DNA of 7,349 nt, from positions 1 to 7,349 of the forward strand of contig SLDN01000205.1 of NCBI GenBank assembly GCA_007125275.1. Direction: 5' to 3'. Source of the DNA: Bacteroidales bacterium. GTDB taxonomy: Bacteria > Bacteroidota > Bacteroidia > Bacteroidales > UBA7960. Below are positions 1 to 6,082 of this stretch, piece by piece (the first letter of the stretch is position 1; every line of letters starts with the position of its first letter). The position numbers and the translations under genes were made by a program. The notes under the pieces are model-generated. The model worked only from the letters and a program-made list of their open reading frames with translations, made no database searches and had not been told where the DNA came from.

Positions 1-257
1 AGGCCGCAGGCTTCGACCTCAAGCCCACACAGTCAGCCATCATCGCCGTGATGCTGTATGATGCGCCGCTGTCGCAGGAGTTTGCCGCCAAACTGCTGGA
101 AGAAGGCATCTATGTGATCGGTTTCTACTACCCTGTCGTGCCCAAAGGCCAGGCTCGCATCCGCGTGCAGGTATCAGCAGCCCACGAAACAGAGCACCTC
201 GACAAATGTGTGGAAGCCTTCATTAAGGTGGGAAAAGAGCTCAACGTGCTGAAATAA
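1..257 (+). CDS. kbl: 2-amino-3-ketobutyrate CoA ligase (glycine C-acetyltransferase), C-terminal part
   Basis: The gene enters from the left edge. The frame is open from base 3 and ends at TAA 255-257, giving 84 residues of a family usually near 395. The enzyme is PLP-dependent and cleaves 2-amino-3-ketobutyrate with CoA to glycine and acetyl-CoA, the second step of threonine breakdown after threonine dehydrogenase. The tail holds the family's characteristic stretch GFYYPVVPKGQARIRVQ followed by SAAH, very close to what I remember of E. coli Kbl (GFFYPVVPKGQARIR then SAAH). This sets it apart from the related 8-amino-7-oxononanoate and 5-aminolevulinate synthases. The PLP lysine lies upstream of the window. 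The GTG at 48 is an internal Val codon, not a start. No threonine dehydrogenase gene is visible. A strong hairpin 45 nt downstream isolates it from the next gene. Confidence 0.95.
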   Translation, partial: AAGFDLKPTQSAIIAVMLYDAPLSQEFAAKLLEEGIYVIGFYYPVVPKGQARIRVQVSAAHETEHLDKCVEAFIKVGKELNVLK

Positions 258-302
258 AGACATTCAGGGCTTACCCGGCTCCTGATCATTCATATCTGAC
301 AA

Positions 303-342
303 AAGCAAACAGCCTCATCTTTAATGATGGGGCTGTTTGCTT
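303..342 (+). terminator. Intrinsic-terminator-like hairpin after kbl
   Basis: Bases 303-319 pair without a break with 326-342 (17 bp, one G-T pair) around the 6-nt loop TTTAAT. The stem ends in AT pairs, and only TTATT follows on the plus strand, so the U-tract is weak. It lies 45 nt after the kbl stop and before the exosortase promoter-like element, as expected for a transcription terminator. On the minus strand the stem is followed by TTTTG, so it might act in both directions, but no minus-strand gene ends here. Confidence 0.8.
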
Positions 343-372
343 ATTGAATGCAAATACTAATCAAATTATTCG

Positions 373-380
373 TATTTTTG
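373..380 (+). promoter_or_regulatory. Bacteroidota-type -7 promoter element (TATTTTTG) for the exosortase pair
   Basis: TATTTTTG matches the Bacteroidota -7 consensus TAnnTTTG exactly. It lies 30 nt downstream of the terminator stem and 21 nt before ATG 402. I see no good -33 TTTG at 19-21 nt upstream; the nearest TTG, at 344-346, is 26 nt away. If used, transcription would begin near 384-388. That would exclude ATG 348 as the start and favour 402 or 405. Confidence 0.4.
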
Positions 381-401
381 ACAGGAGCTTTAACCGCAAA
401 A

Positions 402-989
402 ATGATGAGCAGAAAAGAACGGAATAAAAAGATAAAACAACAGCAGGCAAAAGAGCAGCAAAAGGCAAAGCGCAAGGAACTGATTTATCAATTAAAACCT
501 TTGATGTTCACTTTTGTGGTTTGGTTTGCCCTCAAGGCACTCTTCCCCATACCGGCAATCGGGAATGTCGTAGCCCCCAATGTCGTGAATTTCACCACAC
601 ACGCAGCATACTGGTTTGGCAAGGTTCTTTTTATCCCTGTAGAAATGTCGGGGGCGCCATTCTTGGCAGTCAACGGGTTTACAATGAAAGTGATATGGGA
701 GTGCACAGCCTATAACTTTTATCTTTTCGTGATCGTATTGACGATTTTTGCCCGCTGGCCTTTGAAATTTAAGTTTATCAGCCTTGCCATTTTCCTTGGG
801 ACCATATTTGTGATGAACAATATGCGATTCATCACAATGGGTTATGTTGGCAGTTACTGGCCCAATATGTTTGATGTGGTGCACGATTATCTTTGGAGCA
901 TACTGTTTGGCTTCCTTGTGTTTTTCATCTGGGCCTGGCGTGAGACGAAAGCACAACGGTTAGCAAAACCCAAAACAGCTGATGGATAA
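402..989 (+). CDS. Exosortase/archaeosortase-family transmembrane protein (single small type)
   Basis: Exosortases are inner-membrane cysteine transpeptidases that cut a C-terminal sorting signal from exported proteins and pass them to a surface anchor. Numbered from ATG 402 (195 residues), the protein has a Lys/Arg-rich cytoplasmic head (3-25) and membrane segments near 33-50, 60-81, 101-117, 123-144 and 159-179. The expected triad is in the usual order: Cys101 (WECTAYNFYLF) at the start of a helix, Arg142 in NNMRF, and His161 in VVHDYLW. The residue two after the Cys is Ala rather than the usual Gly. An in-frame ATG at 348 would add 18 residues, but that stretch is AT-rich, abuts the terminator stem and contains the -7-like element, so I prefer 402 or 405 (AGGAG lies at 383-387). 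The neighbour at 1032 is the likely partner. The exact Xrt subtype is not assigned; small two-gene types such as XrtF or XrtH are the nearest I know. Confidence 0.87.
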   Translation: MMSRKERNKKIKQQQAKEQQKAKRKELIYQLKPLMFTFVVWFALKALFPIPAIGNVVAPNVVNFTTHAAYWFGKVLFIPVEMSGAPFLAVNGFTMKVIWECTAYNFYLFVIVLTIFARWPLKFKFISLAIFLGTIFVMNNMRFITMGYVGSYWPNMFDVVHDYLWSILFGFLVFFIWAWRETKAQRLAKPKTADG

Positions 990-1031
990 CCGTTTACCAC
1001 TTCAGGTATAAACATTTGAATACTTATTGCG

Positions 1032-1550
1032 ATGAATATTCCCAAAATTATGCGAAGGACAGGCCTGTTTCTTGCGGTCAGTCTGGTAATCACTGCATTA
1101 TGGTTTTCCGGGATGGAGATTGTATATGCCCGTGTACTTGTTTTTTCGACCAATACGGTGCTGGAAATAGCTGGCAGCAATACCTCCATCAGTGTAAAAG
1201 AAGAAGACGGCGGGCATTTATTTCGCGTGCACAAGATTATTGATGGAAGACGGGCAAACTATCCGCAAAAGTTTGAAACCTTGTTGCTCCCTACCGTGAT
1301 GATATTTGCCTGGCTTGTTTTTTCGGCCTTTTACCGGGGGCGCAAGCAAGCACTAGTCTCCGCAGGTATTAATGTTGGGGCCTTCATGGCATTGCATATT
1401 ATATTTCTTTTGCTGCTTACTGCTTATTACACATCCGGTGCTGCCAAATATATATATGATGTGATGCTCGACAGTTTTTACATCATTGCGATGGGTATTG
1501 TGATTATTGACTATGTAAGAGACCCAATTTTTCGCACCGTCACCAAGTAA
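1032..1550 (+). CDS. Four-helix membrane protein, probable exosortase-associated partner
   Basis: This 172-residue protein starts at ATG 1032, 42 nt after the exosortase stop, and is almost certainly cotranscribed with it. Hydrophobic segments lie near 11-33, 83-100, 106-132 and 139-161. Between the first and second is a polar region of about 50 residues (34-82: VLVFSTNTVLEIAGSN, then a KEEDGG turn and HKIIDGRRANYPQKFE). By charge this would lie outside the cytoplasm. I recognise no enzyme motif. Several stand-alone exosortases (XrtF, XrtH) are known to be encoded next to a small family-specific membrane protein, and position and topology fit such a role. The sequence does not show the motif I would expect of the XrtF-associated family, so the family is not named. 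It has no sorting signal (short motif, helix, basic tail) and is not itself an obvious exosortase substrate. Confidence 0.72.
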   Translation: MNIPKIMRRTGLFLAVSLVITALWFSGMEIVYARVLVFSTNTVLEIAGSNTSISVKEEDGGHLFRVHKIIDGRRANYPQKFETLLLPTVMIFAWLVFSAFYRGRKQALVSAGINVGAFMALHIIFLLLLTAYYTSGAAKYIYDVMLDSFYIIAMGIVIIDYVRDPIFRTVTK

Positions 1551-1635
1551 TTATTTTTTGCGGTTGCATAATGAATTTGCTAAACAAAGCAAGCTCATTC
1601 TTTGTTTCTCCGGTAAATCTAAAAGGACATTCATT

Positions 1636-1863
1636 ATGTGGAAAGAACAAAACAACCAACTCGTTCGCAGTTTTGAGTTTAAAGACTTCATGGCTACTTT
1701 TGCCTTCATGACCAAAGTAGCCATGCTGGCCGAAAAGCACAACCATCATCCCGAATGGAGCAATGTGTATAACAAATTGGAAATAAGGCTATCGACCCAT
1801 GATGCGGGAGATGTTGTCACAGAAAAGGACCGCAAACTGGCCGCTGCCATCGATGCTTTATAG
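1636..1863 (+). CDS. phhB: 4a-hydroxytetrahydrobiopterin dehydratase (pterin-4a-carbinolamine dehydratase), short form
   Basis: The enzyme dehydrates 4a-hydroxytetrahydrobiopterin to the quinonoid dihydropterin, recycling the cofactor of aromatic amino acid hydroxylases. The 75-residue product has the family fingerprint: RSFEFKDF (11-18), the active-site cluster EKHNHHPEW (33-41, with His35, His37 and His38), VYNKLEIRLSTHD (44-56), and TEKD near the end. I chose ATG 1636 because AAAAGGA lies 8 nt before it, and because the extra in-frame residues from TTG 1558 do not look like this family. Most dehydratases are 95-110 residues; this one lacks the N-terminal strand and begins at the WKEQNNQLVRSF level. 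It may be cotranscribed with the exosortase pair, since the gap is 85 nt with only a weak hairpin. No aromatic hydroxylase is visible, so the physiological partner is unknown. Confidence 0.9.
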   Translation: MWKEQNNQLVRSFEFKDFMATFAFMTKVAMLAEKHNHHPEWSNVYNKLEIRLSTHDAGDVVTEKDRKLAAAIDAL

Positions 1864-1871
1864 CGCCAGGT

Positions 1872-4091
1872 TTATCCGCCGTAGTTGGTAAGCTCGTCCG
1901 TAAGCCGGAAGTCAAAATCAGGGTATTCATAAATTGACATGCGCGGCTCTGTCTCACCGATGGAGTAGCCCCAGATGCTTTGGTATTCTTTTGGGTCTTC
2001 ACCCATCTCCTGCATCTGATCAAGATATGCAGCAATCGATTTTGATTCAATGATGGTAAATTTCCCTATCTTGTCGATGATGGGGCTATGGCTTCGGGTG
2101 TGGTCGTGGTCAAATTCGAGGATGCGCCTGCCGTCGTTGGTGATCCCTATCGCCCTGTATGTCATACTCTTGCCAACCCCCGGCAGGTTCAGCACATTGC
2201 GGTCGGTTGCCAAAAACGGAATATCTGCCTCTTTGCGCAACGCATCAATGTTTTCAACCATCTGCTCCGCTTCAAGCGGAAACTTCCGGATGCGCTTCCT
2301 GTATTCTTTGGGAATATATCCAACAAGCTTCTCTTCCATTTGCTCCTGTGCGGCGCGCGCATTGGTGGCAAACTTTTCGGAATTCTCACTGTATCCCTTT
2401 ACAGAGAAGGTATAATATGGGAGTACGCCAATGTCGTTCAGCACCTGGCGCAGCTTGGCGGTGTGGCCACGGCGGGCAGCGGGCGCGGTAAACACCAGTT
2501 GATTGGTGACTGTCCAGCCGGCCGAAATAAGCCGGCTGACACAAAGTTTGGTCTCTGGTGTCACCTCCATTGGTGATTGCAGGTGGGTCTGTATCACAAA
2601 CTGCTTGATGCCGATGCGCGATGCTTTCTCTTTAAACTCTGCCAAAATGCGTGTCAGGTTTTCGGTTACGCGCTGCGGCATATATGCAGGCAATCGTGTG
2701 CCGAGACGTATGCGCAAAATCTCTGCATACTTTTCGCCATCCGGCCGATCTTTGTTTTTCTCTATCTTCCTGACAGCCATTTCGTAAACGGCATTCAATA
2801 TCTTCTCCATCGATTTGTCGGAACTCATAAGGGCATCGCCACCGGTGATGAGAATATCGCGCAAGCGGGAGTCTTCCTCCCAGTATTTCATAATCATCTC
2901 CAACTTGGCATTCCAGGATTGTTTGGGCAAGAGCTTATCAAGGTCAAAGTTCAGGTTGCCGCGCTGGAAGTCGTACATCCGCTGGCAGGAGGAACACAGA
3001 CCGGCACACGCCCTGCCCATCGTATCGGGTATCATAATGGCTACCTCAGGGTAACGGCGATGCACATTGTGGCGCGTAGGCAGTATCCAGCCAGCCGCAT
3101 TTGGTTTGCCGGGCTCAACAATATCTTCCATCTCCCAGGCAACAATATGCCCGAACTCGTCAACCAGCTGCTTCGAGTAGATCACATAATAGCGGATGGC
3201 CAGGTCTTTGTTTTCAGCAAACTCAGGGGCGTCAACGTTCAGAAGTGATAAATAATAGGGATTGACAAAGAAGGGAATGCCCTGCGATTTCGCCTTGAAC
3301 AACACGGCCATCGTATCTTCGTCAAGCGAGTTTCCAAGCATCTCATTAAGCAGTTCAGGCTTTCTCACAGCAAAACGCAGGTGAAAAAGGTAGTTGTCCC
3401 ACCACGAGTACATCAGCTTGACTTTTTCATCATAAGAAGCACCTTCCGGAAAAAAGAACCGCTGGCTGGTTATCACCTTCTGATCAATCTTTTCAATCAA
3501 TACGCGAATGATGCGTGCTTTGTTCTTTTCCCGGAGCTTGACAACCTCCGGATCAAGTCCGGATGGGTGATTTTTCATCCATGCCAGCACCCGCTCCGTT
3601 GATGGCATATCGCGCCGGGCTTTGCCGGCAAACTGCCTGAAAAGGTGGATCATGTCTCTGAAAAAGCCACTGGTGGCCTGCCCTTCACCTCTTGTGGCGG
3701 TGAGCCACAACAACCCAAAAGCATCGTTATGAACATGCTCACCGCGCAGGTTCAGGTCTTCGTATGACTGTCCTGCGTGGTCCAGGTAATCCAGGATGCG
3801 GATCGCTGCATAATCGCGCCAGGTAAGCTGCTCCATCGCCTCCCTGCCCTCGGCCTCAAAGCGGTAAAACCGATAAGCATCAGGATGATCTTCCATGTAT
3901 GTCATCACCATCTCACGAATGCCCGTTAAAAATTCATCGGCACCATCCGACTTTAACATCAGGTCAGCCACCGCAGGGTTTTCTTGCAGAAATAGTTGCA
4001 ACAACAAGGAAACCTCACCTGACAAATCCTTGTTCAGTAAGTTATGATACTCTCTTTTTGTTTTTATGCTATAGTCAGCGTTAAAAGACAT
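1872..4091 (-). CDS. KamA-family radical SAM aminomutase-like protein, large form with N-terminal extension
   Basis: This 739-residue protein starts at ATG 4091. The lysine 2,3-aminomutase core begins around residue 228 (WWDNYLFHLRFAVRK, NPYYLSLLNVD). It has the radical SAM cluster motif CxxxCxxC at Cys362, Cys366 and Cys369, the SAM-binding ITGGDAL (415-421), RLGTRLPAYMPQRVT (462-476), THLQSPMEVTPE (502-513), and a PLP-lysine loop LPGVGKS with Lys641. These predict a PLP- and SAM-dependent 1,2-shift of an amino group. The first ~225 residues have no counterpart in clostridial LAM and look helical. A charged insert lies near 442-459, and the C-terminal zinc cysteines of LAM are absent. The lysine-binding aspartates align with Lys565 and Asn635, so lysine is doubtful as substrate and glutamate is the better guess. 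It has its own promoter and converges with the dehydratase gene. Confidence 0.87.
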   Translation of the reverse strand: MSFNADYSIKTKREYHNLLNKDLSGEVSLLLQLFLQENPAVADLMLKSDGADEFLTGIREMVMTYMEDHPDAYRFYRFEAEGREAMEQLTWRDYAAIRILDYLDHAGQSYEDLNLRGEHVHNDAFGLLWLTATRGEGQATSGFFRDMIHLFRQFAGKARRDMPSTERVLAWMKNHPSGLDPEVVKLREKNKARIIRVLIEKIDQKVITSQRFFFPEGASYDEKVKLMYSWWDNYLFHLRFAVRKPELLNEMLGNSLDEDTMAVLFKAKSQGIPFFVNPYYLSLLNVDAPEFAENKDLAIRYYVIYSKQLVDEFGHIVAWEMEDIVEPGKPNAAGWILPTRHNVHRRYPEVAIMIPDTMGRACAGLCSSCQRMYDFQRGNLNFDLDKLLPKQSWNAKLEMIMKYWEEDSRLRDILITGGDALMSSDKSMEKILNAVYEMAVRKIEKNKDRPDGEKYAEILRIRLGTRLPAYMPQRVTENLTRILAEFKEKASRIGIKQFVIQTHLQSPMEVTPETKLCVSRLISAGWTVTNQLVFTAPAARRGHTAKLRQVLNDIGVLPYYTFSVKGYSENSEKFATNARAAQEQMEEKLVGYIPKEYRKRIRKFPLEAEQMVENIDALRKEADIPFLATDRNVLNLPGVGKSMTYRAIGITNDGRRILEFDHDHTRSHSPIIDKIGKFTIIESKSIAAYLDQMQEMGEDPKEYQSIWGYSIGETEPRMSIYEYPDFDFRLTDELTNYGG

Positions 4092-4217
4092 AGTGGGTTT
4101 ATGTGGTTTTTAGTTTTGTATTTCGGCTCCCGAAGCCATTGGCTGCTGGGGCATGAGCCGTTTGATTGCTGCTTCACAAAAAGCAGCTTCAGCCAGCATG
4201 GGGGGTCAATGTCACTG
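4092..4217 (-). other. Leader region of the KamA-like gene with hairpins and a possible 29-codon upstream ORF
   Basis: About 120 nt separate the -7-like element (4218-4225) from ATG 4091. Two perfect hairpins lie in it: 4168-4174 pairs with 4181-4187 (7 bp, 6-nt loop), and 4122-4126 pairs with 4130-4134 (5 bp, 3-nt loop). An ORF from ATG 4199 to TAA 4110 could encode 29 residues and ends 18 nt before the main start. No hairpin is followed by a U-run, so I see no attenuator or flippase terminator. I recognise no riboswitch class. The ORF and hairpins could be chance. Confidence 0.3.
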
Positions 4218-4249
4218 CAAAGATACGAGTTTTTGGGCAAAGGGGCAAG
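4218..4249 (-). promoter_or_regulatory. Bacteroidota-type promoter for the KamA-like gene
   Basis: On the minus strand, TATCTTTG (4225-4218) matches the TAnnTTTG -7 consensus, and CTTG (4249-4246) gives a TTG core exactly 20 nt upstream, within the usual 19-21 nt. Transcription would begin near 4210-4214. The promoter sits just past the flippase stop (4260), so the KamA-like gene can be expressed apart from the flippase upstream. The same 11-mer, TATCTTTGCAG, occurs before the tRNA-Arg gene. Confidence 0.6.
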
Positions 4250-4259
4250 CCTGGGCATT

Positions 4260-5756
4260 CTATATATTCGTAACACGTTTAATTTCAGCGCGTAACAAGG
4301 GATCAAAAAACACTGCCATCACCACAAAAAGCAGGATCAGAAGCAGGCGCGCCGAATACATCAGCAGAGCAGGAAGTTCTACGGTGTAGTGGCTGATGAA
4401 ATATATGGTAACGGCGAGGGCGATCATCGATACAATCCTGATAATGTTATAGGGTACTTTAAAGTATTTGCGGCCAAAGAGATAGGATAGTACAGCCAGG
4501 GAAAAATAGCATATCAGGGTGGCCCAGGCTGACCCGTGATAGCCAATTTTGGGTATCCACCATACATTGAGCATGATGGTTATGAAGGCCCCTGCGACGG
4601 TAAACCAGGCGCCATAGCCTGTTTGTCCGGTCAGTTTGTACCAGATCGAGAGGTTAAAATAGATCCCCAGGAACATATTCGCCAGCAACAGAATGGGCAC
4701 AACGGGGAGGCCTTCGTGATATTGCGGCCCGATGAAGTGTTTGACGATATCCATAAAGAGCATGACCCCTAAAAAGATGACGAGACAGGCCATCACAAAA
4801 TAGTTCATCACCCGGGCATATGTTTCCTTTGCGTTGGCAGCGCCTGCCTGTGCAAAGAAGAACGGCTCGGCTGCAAAGCGAAAGGCCTGTATAAAGATCG
4901 TCATCAGAATCGATAACTTGTAAACCGCGCCATAGATGCCCACCTGTGTCATGGCGATGCTCTCTGGAAGGAGGTATTTAAGCAGGAGCTTGTCGAAGGC
5001 TTCATTGACCCAACCTGCCAGCCCGGCCACCAGCAGTGGCAGTGCATAGAGGAGCATTGTCCTGAGCAGTTGCGGGTTGAATGCGGGCTTTACGGAACGC
5101 ATCACCGGGGTGAGGAGCAGCAAAGTGATGAGGGTAGCTGCCAGGTTGGCAATAAAGACGTAGCCAACACCTATTTGAGGATCATAAATCAGACCAATGA
5201 ACTGCTGAACAGATGGCCCTGCATGTTGAAGCAGCCACGGGCACAAAAGCAAAAAGAACAACACGGTGATGATGTTGACTGCGATCCCAATGAGTTTGAG
5301 CACTGCAAACCGCATCGCTTTGTTTTCGGCCCTCAGCCGGGCAAAGGGGATGGCTGCAATGGCATCAAGCCCCACGATACTGCCCAGCAAAACGATGTAT
5401 TCCACATTGTCGGGGTAGCGGAGGGTTTGGGCGATTGACTCTCTGAAGACAATCACCAGGAGGATAAAGAGGATTGATGTAGAAAGGACGGAGAAAAGCG
5501 AGGTGCTGAAAACGGTATTTTTTTTTGCCGGCTCTTCTTTTTCTGAAAAGCGGAAAAAGGCTGTCTCCATACCATAGGTTAGTATGATAATCAGAAATGC
5601 CACATAGGTGTACATTTCTGTAATGACGCCATATTCGCCGGGGTCAACAAAAACACGGGTATACAGTGGCACCAGGAGAAAGTTAATCAGCCTTCCTACG
5701 ATGCTGCTGAGCCCGTATATGGCTGTTTGTCCGGCCAGGCGCCTGAGGGGATTCAC
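4260..5756 (-). CDS. MOP-superfamily polysaccharide flippase (Wzx-like oligosaccharide export protein)
   Basis: This 498-residue multi-helix inner-membrane protein is close to full length for the family. It should move a lipid-linked oligosaccharide across the inner membrane for LPS, capsule or other glycan assembly. The N-terminus, LAGQTAIYGLSSIVGR followed by PLYTRVF, is the standard opening of Bacteroidota flippases of the polysaccharide-synthesis (Polysacc_synt) type. Other family-like stretches are AIPFARLRAENKA (135-147), GIYGAVYKLSILM (273-285) and FRFAAEPFFF (292-301), then paired hydrophobic helices to about residue 480. The start is GTG 5756: an in-frame TAA lies 12 nt upstream, and the next Met is residue 48, inside the conserved region. 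The 69-residue gene ends 31 nt upstream, so the two are probably cotranscribed. No glycosyltransferase or polymerase genes flank it, so the glycan cannot be named. Confidence 0.92.
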   Translation of the reverse strand: MNPLRRLAGQTAIYGLSSIVGRLINFLLVPLYTRVFVDPGEYGVITEMYTYVAFLIIILTYGMETAFFRFSEKEEPAKKNTVFSTSLFSVLSTSILFILLVIVFRESIAQTLRYPDNVEYIVLLGSIVGLDAIAAIPFARLRAENKAMRFAVLKLIGIAVNIITVLFFLLLCPWLLQHAGPSVQQFIGLIYDPQIGVGYVFIANLAATLITLLLLTPVMRSVKPAFNPQLLRTMLLYALPLLVAGLAGWVNEAFDKLLLKYLLPESIAMTQVGIYGAVYKLSILMTIFIQAFRFAAEPFFFAQAGAANAKETYARVMNYFVMACLVIFLGVMLFMDIVKHFIGPQYHEGLPVVPILLLANMFLGIYFNLSIWYKLTGQTGYGAWFTVAGAFITIMLNVWWIPKIGYHGSAWATLICYFSLAVLSYLFGRKYFKVPYNIIRIVSMIALAVTIYFISHYTVELPALLMYSARLLLILLFVVMAVFFDPLLRAEIKRVTNI

Positions 5757-5787
5757 AGTTAAAAAGCTTTAAACCATAATTACGGCA

Positions 5788-5997
5788 TTAGTCATTAGAC
5801 TGGGCACGAACCTTAGCCTTCCATGCCTGGTAAGTGGTTTGAAAAAAGTCAGGGTCATTTACACGCAACCACGTACCGTACTTTACGTAATCAGGGATAA
5901 TGCCACCCTTTGATTTTTTCTGCTCTTCCGGAATGCCTAGCTGGTTCAAGTGGCGCTCATAAGCAATCTTGCTGGGCCTATCTTCTTTTCTGTTCAT
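5788..5997 (-). CDS. Small uncharacterised basic protein, 69 residues
   Basis: I do not recognise the family. From ATG 5997 the product is 69 residues, soluble and rich in Lys, Arg and aromatic residues, with no signal peptide or membrane segment. The N-terminal half is charged (MNRKEDRPSKIAYERHLNQL). The C-terminal half has the aromatic pattern PDYVKYGTWLRVNDPDFF, then YQAWKAK, resembling a small compact helical domain. A GTG at 6054 would add 19 residues, but these overlap a hairpin and are less convincing. The gene lies 85 nt after tRNA-Arg and 31 nt before the flippase on the same strand, so it may share the tRNA promoter and continue into the flippase. Coding potential is supported by its clean placement and protein-like composition only. 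Confidence 0.6.
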   Translation of the reverse strand: MNRKEDRPSKIAYERHLNQLGIPEEQKKSKGGIIPDYVKYGTWLRVNDPDFFQTTYQAWKAKVRAQSND

Positions 5998-6014
5998 AAT
6001 ATTACTATATTTGT

Positions 6015-6046
6015 CTGCCTGGATAGCTGCAAGGCCTTTCAGGCAG
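6015..6046 (-). other. Hairpin between tRNA-Arg and the 69-residue gene
   Basis: CTGCCTG (6015-6021) pairs perfectly with CAGGCAG (6040-6046) around an 18-nt loop, which contains the small palindrome AAGGCCTT (6031-6038). In the minus-strand transcript it lies about 37 nt after the tRNA 3' end and 18 nt before ATG 5997. No U-run follows, so it is not a clear terminator. It could be a processing or translation-control structure, or chance. Confidence 0.3.
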
Positions 6047-6082
6047 TGCAACACAAGTGCAGATTGTTTATGATATAGGTCG

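Noticed and set aside
492..956. 154-codon minus-strand ORF opposite the exosortase
   Set aside because: It is a mirror of a well-supported membrane protein gene. Its product is rich in His, Cys and Pro with no recognisable pattern.
1582..1607. Hairpin AAACAAAG/CTTTGTTT after the partner gene, considered as a terminator
   Set aside because: The 8-bp stem is AT-rich with a 10-nt loop and no U-run after it, so it is too weak to call. It lies in the gap before the dehydratase start.
1558..1635. TTG 1558 as start of the dehydratase, giving 101 residues and a normal family length
   Set aside because: The 26 added residues do not resemble the family's N-terminus, and a good AAGGA ribosome site precedes ATG 1636.
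2577..3248. 223-codon plus-strand ORF, and others, opposite the KamA-like gene
   Set aside because: The minus-strand frame holds all the conserved radical SAM motifs without a break. The plus-strand products show no family pattern.
402..5756. Idea that the exosortase and the flippase form one polysaccharide-linked protein-sorting locus
   Set aside because: They are on opposite strands, separated by a dehydratase and an aminomutase-like gene, with no glycosyltransferases, polymerase or sorting-signal protein. The shared neighbourhood looks coincidental.
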